From: Dirofilaria immitis
Taxonomy: Eukaryota; Nematoda; Chromadorea; Rhabditida; Onchocercidae
DNA: 64,000 bases
Direction of reading: 5' to 3'
NCBI GenBank assembly: GCA_024305405.1
Contig: JAKNDB010000109.1
Coordinates: 6,076,001-6,140,000, forward strand
Shown in pieces: positions 54,320 through 64,000 of this stretch. Under the pieces are notes generated by a model that was not told the origin of the DNA, made no database searches, and worked only from the letters and a program-made list of their open reading frames with translations. The translations under genes were made by a program, and so were the position numbers. Each line of letters starts with the position of its first letter. Within the stretch, counting starts at the first letter, position 1.

Positions 54320-54400
54320 GTTATTTATTTCGATATAATAATTTTTAATAACTCTTAGCGGTGGATCACTTTGGATCACTTGGCTCGTATATATATGGCA
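54320..54400 (+). pseudogene. rDNA relic: ITS1 end plus start of 5.8S rRNA
   Basis: AACTCTTAGCGGTGGATCAC at 54349 onward is the conserved 5' end of eukaryotic 5.8S rRNA. It is followed by an extra ATCACTT-type duplication and then TTGGCTCGTATAT. The AT-rich sequence before it (TTCGATATAATAATTTTTAA) looks like the end of ITS1. After the GGCTCG motif the expected GATGAAGAACGCAGC block is absent, so the gene is broken. No 18S or 28S sequence was seen nearby. It is a dispersed fragment, not a working rRNA gene. Confidence 0.8.
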
Positions 54401-54403
54401 TGA

Positions 54404-56292
54404 TCACTGACATGGCATAATGAGTTATTGAATGTCTCATTGCAGCAAGCGGGAAGTTGTCATGAGTAATAAAAATCGCAGAATGGAAACAGAAAGTGGT
54501 TGAAGTCTATGAATTAAAATGAATCATGATTTATTCTCGAAACTATAGAAAACTTCCAGAAAATAATAATCGTCAAAAGACATAATTGTCATAATTTTTG
54601 AAATTATGATTGATTTTGACGTGTTTCGTCAATGTAACAAATTGGGGATTTTGACATCTGACATCAAATGAATGGGATATTTGTATTGCTGACGCTAAAG
54701 GAAGTTTTCAAAAGATATGTACTTCATGAATTTTGCAAGATTTAATAGCAAACAGAGGTTTGCAGAATAGTAATTTTGCGGATAAATGTCATTTTGATGG
54801 TGTTTGACAGGTATTTATTTTGTTGCTGTTAATGCTTTCAGTCTTTAAAATGTCTTTCATATCATCTGTGTTTTGTATGAGTTCATGGTACTTTTTGTAA
54901 TTCGATGTTTCTTTTACGAAATTAATCTGTAATATTCCGTATAAATCCTGTTTTAATTTTTGCGGAATTATATTTATTGCTGTGTTTTTTCTCGATATTT
55001 TACTGCTCGGTAGCCTTTGTATTTCAAATATTTCATGAATTTGAGCTTGTTTTTCGCTTTTCAACTGATATTCTCTCTTTGAATTTCCGATTCTCATAAT
55101 CTTTCGTATTTTTCATCTTTCCATTATGATTTTTGTCCAGTGATTTTTAATGTATTTCGTAAACTGTGTTTGTCTGTTTTTTGACGTATTTTACTTCAGT
55201 CGTCTTTAATTATTCTTGTGCCTTAATTTAAATTACGTTTATTGCTGCACAGTAATCGCTAGAATTTGCCGTTGCTTCTATTCACTTTGTGTATTAAATA
55301 TTCCAAATTTTTTTGCTGTAATATGCTTCACTTTACATATCAAATGTTCCTCATTATTTTTAAGATAATATATTTTTGTCGAAGCACATAATTCGTCCTA
55401 TTTAGTAATAATAGATTATTTTAAACCATTTGTCCGAGAAAATAGGAGACATTGTCTAATCGTATGGAAATTCTGCAACGGTTTCACATTGAGTTTGTTG
55501 GATCTTGAAGGTGGTTTTTTTTGAGTATCCTTAAATGGTTGAATTTTCGCATTTTTCGCTTCTGGGTCGAGGTTTTAATGCTGACGACAAAGATTTGGGC
55601 TCCCGCAACGAATTCCTAAGGATAGCAGGACATAAATTTGAGACAGGGAAGGAGCTTTGGTTAACTTGTAGTTTGGTTGGTTGTAAGGTTTCTGGGGGTT
55701 CGTCTTTTTTCTGGCTGTGAACGATAAGTCACCTTAATTATTTGTTCTGATCCTTCACGTATTTCATTGAATTGTTGTCGAGATTGACCATATTGGATGA
55801 AAACCACTCTTTGCATTCTTCACTACGGTGCTATATGTGTTTGAGTAAAGAAAAATGCAGCGTAGGAAGATGGTACGTCTTTCTACCCGTTATTTATTTC
55901 AGTTAAGTGGAAATATGAAGTGGGGTTGAGGTTTCGAATGTCCTGTTTTCTTTTAAATTTAGAAAAATTTTTCAGTAAGACAGATGGTGGGGTGGATAAT
56001 CATACATATACGTAACAAATATTTTTGCGAGAACGTTTATTGACAAACTCTGACTAAACGAGTGAGTAAAGTTCAAGGAAACCAATATATATGGGAAAAG
56101 TAGTATTGAATTATTTATGAAAGTACTGAAAAAGAAAATACAGGAACGAGTGCAAATTTTTGAAGTTAGAAAAGTGTTGATTTTTATCAAATAAACGATT
56201 GTATTTTGGTAATTATTTTTCATTAAGCGATCATTTTCAGGAAATTTAATAATTTTCTGACTCGTTCTTACGCAATTCGTGTACGTATTTTG
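54404..56292. other. gene-poor interval before grp-1
   Basis: About 1.9 kb. A 102-codon minus-strand frame (54789-55097) is Lys-, Asn- and Ile-rich and could be chance in AT-rich DNA. The right-hand end presumably holds the cytohesin promoter and 5' UTR exons. Confidence 0.35.
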
Positions 56293-59127
56293 ATGGCTTA
56301 TTTTAATATCACCGATCTCACTCCAAGCGAATTAGAAGATCTCGCTTTTTGCGTGCACGTCGTTCTGGAATCAACGAAGATGTTGAGGTAAAATATGGAA
56401 TACTTTTGATTGAAACGATTATTATACTACTTCAGAAGTTCCTAAGAGTTCTTAAATGTATAGATTTACGTTTTCAGGAAATTCGGTCAGAGCTAGATGG
56501 AATCAACGCTCAGTTGGCAACAATCGACATTCCTGATGAAGAGTTAGTTTTTTGCTTGAAATTGAATGATATGTTTTTCAATGCGCAAGTTTTTTTGCAG
56601 TGATATCATTAAAACTTGTACAACTTTCAGATATAGCCCAAATGGAAGGCATATGTCTATAGCTCGGAAAAATTTCAATATAGATCCTAAAAAGGTATGG
56701 AATATATGATTCAGCACAATCTCGTTCATAATTCATCTGCATCGGTTGCGGAATTTCTTTACAAAGGGAGGGTAAGTCTTTTGCTATTTCAGGTCTTTTT
56801 CTACTTAGCATAATTTGATATAATCAGTGTTATTTTGTTTTTATAGAATCGAAATTAACCTGAGAATCACAAAAATAAAAACGTCGCAAGGAGCTTTAAA
56901 ATATATTCCCAGTGACATCTTGAAGTGATTTTTTTATATTCATTTATGTCATAGGATTTGTTTAGGTTTACGAAAAAGTGCTGTTGGCGATTATTTGGGC
57001 GAAAACAAACCGTTTAATCTGGAAGTGTTAGAAAAGTTTTGTGAACTGCATGATTTCACTGATCTTATCTTAGTGCAAGCACTTAGACAGTTTTGTGGTC
57101 ATTTCGTTTACCCGGTGAATCCCAGAAGATTGATCGTATGGTTAACGCTTTTGCACGACGTTACTGTGCAAATAATCCAGGAGTTTTTTCTAGCGTTGGT
57201 AAGTTTGTGCGTGTTCTACTTCCTTGGTAATGATTCCTTTAGTGATCGACTTTTCTTGCCTTGAGAAAAGAAAAAAATTTTCGTTACTTGATACTTAATG
57301 TTGTAATGCTTTTTAATACCGGCGTAACATCTCAAGATTACTTTTTGGTTAAATGATAATTAAACAAAAAATCATTTGCTTTACGAAAGCATTTGAAACT
57401 GGTTAATTGGTCTCTCTTCTAGTTCCCTCTATTAAAAATATAAAAAAAATTTAATTACTGTGCAGAGTCGAATTACAGATACTTGTTATATATTGTGTTT
57501 TGCAATAGTAATGCTCAACACTGCATTGCATAATCGTAATGTGAAAACTCCATTAACGCTTGATGGTTTCATAGCGATGTATCATGGCATTGATGAAGGA
57601 AGAGATGTTCCGAGAGAATTGTTAGAGGTATATTGTTTTTAAAACCTAAATATCGCCATTAAATTTTTAAAAAGAGAAAAAAATAGATTAAATGGAAAAT
57701 TTGATATTTCCTATTGAAACTTTAGTGTAGTTGTAATACTTGTTGTCTTGTTGTCTTGAATTTGTCTGATTTTATGATTTATAAAATTTGATTCAAGTAG
57801 AAAAGAAAATGAAGGTAGAACTGTTGATATCGGAATTATTTTTGTCTTTTTCTCTCTGTCAGAGTATTTATGAATCCATCCGGACTGAGCCTTTCCAATT
57901 TCCAACAGAAGATGGCGAATTTTACAATACGTTTTTCAACCCCGATCGCGAAGGATGGTTGTTGAAACAAGGTAATTCTCTGTTGTATAGAATTTATTAA
58001 TTCAGCTGTACTTGTAGTCTTTTAATCCGACCAAACAAAATATTAATTTGTTCTCAATTTCTTGAAATCATCGAAGAAAATTTTACTTTCAGCGTCTTCA
58101 ACGGCCACAACACGTCCTTTTTAAAATCATGGAAGAGACGATGGTTCATTTTAGCTGAGAAATGCTTATATTATTTTGAACATACGACGGTAAGATTTCT
58201 AATTTATGGTGGGATCCTGAAAATTCACGTTTATCATGATTAACTTGAGTCTAATTCACCCTGTAATTAAGATTCATAGCTTTTGGCTTATAATTGCAAC
58301 ATGACGTGAAGTTCCATTTAAGTTTATTTCTTTCCAGAAAGTTTGTTGTTTACTTACCGGATCGGGTTGGGTTATTTTGCTGCTAATCATTAAAGAAGAA
58401 ATGGTTAGTATAAGTTAAGCACGGTGTTTTGAAGGCGAAGGAACCACGAGGAATCATACCTCTAGAAAATGTTCGTGTTCGTCCCGTCGAAGAGAAAAGC
58501 AAGCCATACTGTTTCGAAATTTACAGCGACAGTAGTGAGGTTTGTATTTATCAGTAAAATTTCATTGAATCTAATGTCCGAAAGAGAACTGATCAAATTC
58601 GTAATTTTGTTGACGATATTTTCGATTATGTTTTTAATTTTATTTCGTTAAAATTCATTTCAATATTAATTTCTTGAATTTTAAATTAGTCCAACATGTC
58701 CAAGAAATTCTGATGCAGTTTTCATCCTTACTTACGTCACTTGGAGTTTACTTATCTTTTATTATCTGTTATCGTGCAGAATTGTTTTATTATAATCCAA
58801 GTCATGTTGTTTTTCAGGTAATAAAAGCTTGTAAAACAGAACCAGACGGAAGAATGGTTGTAGGTCGACATACTTCGTATAAAATGTGTGCTTTTTCGCA
58901 AGAGGAGATGAATCAGTGGATAAGTGCTATTGAGTAAGTTCCTTAAATATCTAAAAATATATGACTGGATAGACATTATTTTAGTATGTTTAAAGTCACA
59001 TCTGTCTATATTTTATTATTTTAGCTAAAGCGGTTCACTATTCTTTGTCGCTTACAAAAACTGGTTTACTTTCAGACGATCAATAAATTACGATCCGTTT
59101 TATCAAATGTTGCAACTGAAAAGATGA
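56293..59127 (+). CDS. grp-1: Cytohesin (ARF-GEF with Sec7 and PH domains)
   Basis: Ten exons: 56293-56387, 56478-56542, 56631-56771, 56966-57194, 57466-57627, 57863-57971, 58093-58189, 58435-58539, 58818-58933 and 59076-59127. A short helical N-terminus ([16 protein letters not shown]) leads into the Sec7 domain. That domain carries [27 protein letters not shown] with the catalytic Glu in [21 protein letters not shown], and [19 protein letters not shown]. The PH domain has [32 protein letters not shown] and [12 protein letters not shown]. Cytohesins load GTP onto ARF proteins at membranes bearing phosphoinositides. One-base losses are needed at 56346-56350 (T), 56694-56695 (G) and 57091-57094 (T), and at the 56771/56966 and 57971/58093 junctions. 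Confidence 0.93.
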
Positions 59128-62100
59128 AGTTGAAAAATAAAACTTAAATAACCTTGTTCTTTTTTTTTTTTTTTGTGCTATTGTGATAGAAATTTTAATA
59201 GGACAGCGTGAGTGTAGAGTATCCTAAAATATATATACACTTTTATTTACAAAATGGGTAGGTAAACTGGTAGTCCTCGAATTCATTTGTTTAATCAGTT
59301 GTCTTTTATGGAAGAAAAAAATTCTTGCAAGATCCAGTTTTTTTTACTTCGCTAGATTTACTTATATTTTCAAATATCAAATTAATAAAGTTTAGTGTTT
59401 GGTAGAAATACATTTGTGTATCGATAAAAATCATCCGTTAAGTGGCAAACAATAGATCACCTAAAAAATCCGCAAAGGGTTTATCGTTTTGCAATCCTGC
59501 ATTGTAACATTTTATTTTTAAGCTGAATATAATAGTGGTAGTCTGATACTCATCTGTCGTCATCTTTGTTAAAATATGTAGTAAGAAATTGTTTTATACA
59601 TTGTTTTGAGACGCTGTACTTAATATGTGGTAGTGTGAAGTTGGCATAATCGTTAGTATTGTTGTTTTGCGCTTGAAACGAATTTTAAGTTTGAAAAATA
59701 CCGCCTAAAATGTTTGGCATAGTTTCATGCCTACAGGAATGCACTTATATGATTTTCTGAGTAGGAGCGACGAATGATTTAATGGAAATCTCAACCTAAT
59801 TCAAGATTTTTGGAGACCCATCCCAATCGTTATTAGTTTCTGTCGGTTTCATTTGTTTTTTTATGCTACTTGCTCAAAGGTCATATATTCAAGAAAATTA
59901 ATGACATGGCGATATATAGTTCGAAACATGGTCGTTCATATGTGCAAATATGCTTGTTGAACTCAAGTCCTATTTGTTTTAATCTTTTTAATATAATCGA
60001 TTGTCCTCATCACAACTTTATATTACTGTCACTGTTATGGTCGGGGCAGAAAGACCGTTTTCTAGTAATGTCTTCTTCATGTGCTTTTTCCTTTGTACTT
60101 TCCAATTAGTAGATTTTCAATTGTAACGATAAAATTCTTCATTAACATAATTTTACTCAAACTCGTCTCAGCGCAAATACCATTATTACAAACAAATAGA
60201 GGAAAACTGAAACATCATCGGTATCTCTAATGACTTCTCTGTTATTAAGGTATTTCGTACGTGATGCTACATTGACAAAGTGATTATAGACTCATTGAAA
60301 CCATCTTTCTTCTGTTTGTGGCATATTGCTTTTCAGAAAGAATGTGTGCATGATTAACTTTGTTTCTGTAACGGTTCTGTTTTTGACGGCTGCTTACTAT
60401 TCATGTGTTCATTTTGTCTTAATTTTTTTACGTGTAGTCCTGCATCAGGATTTTAGAAATTTGATTATAGTGACTTAGATTAACTAAAATTGTTAGTCTT
60501 GAATATCATTAAGGTATTTCGAAATCCACTGAAACTATCGAGAAAAAAAGTATCTTTCTCGATGATTTTATATAATACATTAGTGGGGACTACGCCGTAT
60601 TGTTATTTTTGGTTTCTTAATTTATTTATATACAGAATTTTATGCTACTTCTGCATTATTTGATCTGCTAATTGTTAATTAAAAGTTTATTTCGAGAAGA
60701 ATTCTTCGGCCTAATAGATTAACTAAAGATCTTTTTCAGCAATACTTGGAAGGAATCCTGACGAAGTAACAGGCGTGACAAAAGTATTTATAAATTATTC
60801 GTTATGAACATTGCAATTGCCAACAATCTGAAAGTAGCTTGATTTTGCTCATCAGCAACTTCCTTCTACAGAAAGACTGAAGGAAAAACGGATTTATGGT
60901 AAATATGTCGATGATAATGCAATTGTTTACATAGAAAAGAAAGAAAGGTGGGAAATTCTCTGGAATCTCAAGCATCATATATTAAATTATATGGTATTTA
61001 TCAGGAATCCTCAACTTCAACGATGAAATTTTTTGGCGATCCATAATAACGGCTAAGTGTCTAGGCTACTTTCAAAACATTTGTCCTGTGATAAATGTAT
61101 CGGAATTATATAGGACAGAAATTATATCTATAGAGGAATTTTGCAAGTGAGTGATCTTAGAACTTTATGGTCAAAAAATGAAATAGGTTAGCAAAAATAA
61201 TGCAGTATTCTAGAGAAATAGTAGAAAAACAAAAAATCTTTTGCAAAAGGAATTATGACGCATTTGTCGGCGAGAGCCAAAAGAGATAATTAGTTGTATA
61301 TAGATAGGCAAAGGTCAAAGTGGCTATGCGGTGAGTATTGTAAACAATGAGAAATTATGGTATGCAAGGGATCTTAAAGTTTAAATAACGCTTCAAAGTT
61401 ACAAGGAGGTCGACAAGCTGAAAGGACAAAGGTATTTATTGTCAAAGCACTCGATTCACTGGTCAACAAAGCGACATGTTGGTGGAGACATGGAGGGAGG
61501 AATTCCAAGGGATTTAAAAGGGAAGACCGGAGATGAGGTTAGTTACTCGGAAAACTTGAGCTGTCATTGAAGAGTTTGGTTCGGCAGTCATGGTTCAGCG
61601 GCACAAACAACGGTAGTGGTGAATTGAAGGAAAAACGATAAAGCCCAAAGGAAGATACGACACTGCAATCATTGTTCAAGTGCAATATTGCGTTATAATA
61701 TCGCGTAAACTCACATAAAGCCTATTGTTAACAAATAATCAAAAACAACTAATCTTTAATTAGCAACCTCCAATCAGCAACAAATGAGAGGATTTTCTTC
61801 CGCAATTCTGAAAAAATAGCTAAAACTGTCGGAGAAAACCAAAAAGATAGTAATCAGGTAAACAGTAAAGAACTCATTATGAAAAAAAAAAAAAAAGCAC
61901 TTCCTAAACACATTGCCTTATACGCTGATGAGTCAATCAATATTTAGATTGTATAAAGGATATGTTTCTACCTTACACAAAGGTTATCACATCTGTCAGC
62001 TAATCTCTTATTTGCAAATCTCACATACAATAATGAGAAAAAGCCTTCGAATCTCATACAATTGTGAAATAATGTTTCTGAGAAAATAATTCCGTCTCAT

Positions 62101-64000
62101 GTAATTTACGTCGTTATAAAGATCTTTCGTTTTATCGAAATTATTCGTCTTCCTCGCCGTAATCTACGTAAATATTTTCATTTTATTCTGTGTATCATAT
62201 TATCACTGTATTGTATAGTTCAATAATCCAACTACTGAGTAAATATTTTCTCTCCGGTTCCTCACGACAACTAGTAACAAAACAAGTTTTTCCCATAAAA
62301 ATAAATAAAATTTTTTTCTCTACAGCATTTATTATTATAAAAATGAGTGCTATACAATGGGATATAAAATATTTGTGCAAAATATTAATGACTAATTAAC
62401 GTCGACAGTATTAATTGTGTAGTGAAAAAATCCTACCTGTTTCAAGTGTCTGCAAAGCATTCATCGTACCAAAAAGTATAAAAGTTAGCTGCAATTTTGT
62501 TAATACAATAGAACTTAGTAATATATGACAAAAGCATTGCACAACGAGGTAATGGACGGAAATAATGAAGCGATACAAATCAATAACTACCAAATGCATC
62601 AATACGTAGAGAGCTCAAATAAACTGCAAAATATATTAAGCGGAGAGGCAGGAGAAGCGGTTCTCCTACTTGATACTGAATTGTTGTGAAAGATCGAACA
62701 AATAAAGAATATAAGAGTTTTTCTATGTTTTTTGATTTGTACTATTTTATCATAGAAGGCACAATAAAAAAATCTTTAGCTGAAAGACTAAAACTCTTAA
62801 AACTCTTATGGAAGAAGAAAAATAGTTTCTCTTTTATGTCTTCTATCGCAAAAAAAATAATTCTCTTTTTGGGAATGCTATAAATTATTCTTAAGCAAAA
62901 AAATAATGATTAGCTGTCGATCAATATGAAGATACACGGCACATATAGGGCATGATTAGCTCTGGAAATTTATATCAAATTTAACTTTGGATTGGGATCG
63001 ACTCTCAAAACGTCCTCCAACCTTTGAATTTCTCACTCGAGTGTTCAAATTTTTAAAAATCATGAGAAATACTGAGAAAAGTTCAACGAAATGTATTTGT
63101 ACTATATCAGAAAACTATAACTGATAGTGGTATTTAATGATGATATGACATGAAAGTTGAAGAAAGTAAAAGAAAGAAATGAATTACTGAAAGGGTTTGT
63201 GATTATGATATTTTAATAAGGAATCCTATTAGAATTAATATTGAAGAACATAATAATCAGTGACACAGTTGAAACTTTCGTGAAAATAGAGCTTAATGAA
63301 CATGACACGTCGCGAGATTTGAAGACTTGAAAATTCTAATGCATTCTGTTTGTAATAATAAGCAATTCAATTATTTGATTAAAGCAGCTAACAAATGAAT
63401 GTGAAGAAACTTTTCTAAATTTAATCAAACAGTATCAATGGCGCATCATCGTCGAGAAAATCAGAAGATCCTAGAATTATAATGGAATTATGAAGTGGAC
63501 TGAATAATTTTCAAATCACAAAATCAAATCTTTCTTTTAAGCAAGAAGCAAAAACTTCACACTTTAATAGGATTTCTTTGCTTGGTCATGCTACTATTAA
63601 AACTGATCAGGCAAAAACTATAAAATGAGAATACAAAAGGACGAATTACTAGAATCTAAATTAACAGATGTTTACTTGGAAAGTGAACAGTAATGGAACA
63701 GAAAATCGAAATACAGTGGTTTCAAAAATAAGAATTCATTGCACGCATTTAGAACATTTAGAACAGAATATGGTAAGAATTAGGAACTTCTGCAAACAAA
63801 AGTGTCCAAATGAAACCAACAAACGGTTAGTTCCACGATTCGATCAAATATGAGATCAGAGATGCAAGGCTCTAATATATTTATAGAAACATTATGTTGT
63901 AATTCGCAGTACTTAAATGAGAAACCAAACAATGATCCTTTTACACAAAACGACTCAATGAAATCCGTCAATTTAAGGCAAGGCAACTTTTGGTGCATCC
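59128..64000. other. gene-poor interval to the window end
   Basis: Nearly 4.9 kb with no confident gene. It contains a possible reverse-transcriptase remnant at 60838-61026 and a less AT-rich patch at about 61.4-61.65 kb of unknown origin. A few minus-strand exon-like pieces also occur, for example 62478-62425 (LTFILFGTMNALQTLETG, between an acceptor and a donor) and one near 63025-62980. These could belong to a gene that continues beyond the window. Confidence 0.4.
60838..61026 (+). pseudogene. possible reverse-transcriptase remnant (YVDD motif)
   Basis: A frame without a starting Met reads LKEKRIYGKYVDDNAIVYIE then KKERWEILWNLKHHI. The core KYVDD followed by hydrophobic residues and a charged helix resembles the catalytic YxDD box of reverse transcriptases such as Penelope-like or LINE-type elements. 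It is isolated, ends at a stop after about 62 codons, and has no endonuclease or other RT blocks that I can see. Chance resemblance cannot be excluded. Confidence 0.35.

Noticed and set aside
54350..54400. A functional 5.8S rRNA gene
   Set aside because: Only the first ~30 bases are recognisable; the conserved GATGAAGAACGCAGC block and neighbouring rRNAs are absent.
54789..55097. 102-codon minus-strand frame rich in Lys, Asn and Ile
   Set aside because: Composition is what AT-rich non-coding DNA gives, with no domain or splice context.

Overview
This is a stretch of AT-rich nematode nuclear genome, most likely from a filarial or other spirurid worm. The evidence is the small exons split by AT-rich introns ending in TTTCAG, a fused nitrilase-Fhit gene, a chain of worm-like orthologues, and a 5.8S rDNA fragment preceded by AT-rich ITS1-like sequence. 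The species cannot be fixed from the sequence alone. I saw no bacterial operon, CRISPR array, tRNA or intact transposon.

Layout. 0.7-3.5 kb (-): NitFhit (nft-1). 4.5-5.7 (+): TRAP-delta (trap-4). 6.1-7.7 (+): FAM210/DUF1279 mitochondrial protein. 10.3-10.9 (-): ZNF593/Bud20-type zinc-finger protein, divergent from 11.2-12.3 (+) COA1-like protein. 14.0-16.6 (+): TMEM68-like acyltransferase. 18.4-23.1 (+): exocyst SEC-3/EXOC1. 23.7-27.2 (+): two-pore-domain K+ channel subunit with degenerate selectivity filters. 27.7-29.8 (-): unrecognised single-pass membrane protein. 31.6-33.2 (-): fibroblast growth factor, visible only after exon joining. 33.2-39.5: gene-poor, with a (TG)n tract. 39.5-45.7 (-): HYOU1/GRP170-type ER chaperone. 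45.9-46.2 (-): small unknown protein. 47.5-49.5 (+): ribosomal protein S2. 49.7-52.5 (-): POFUT2 (pad-2). 52.7-54.2 (+): unrecognised secreted protein. 54.3: relic of 5.8S rDNA. 56.3-59.1 (+): cytohesin (grp-1). 59.1-64.0: gene-poor, with a possible reverse-transcriptase remnant.

The genes are mostly housekeeping and unrelated to each other, with a secretory bias: TRAP-delta (ER translocon), HYOU1 (ER folding), POFUT2 (ER O-fucosylation), exocyst SEC-3 and cytohesin (vesicle traffic). FGF and the K+ channel are the signalling genes. No novel multi-gene system is evident.

Reading caution. Nearly every conserved gene, including rps-2, needs a one-base correction, and most of these lie in short homopolymers or at G-rich splice junctions. 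I read this as consensus error, not gene decay. Exon ends below were placed by eye from GT/AG sites, reading phase and family conservation.
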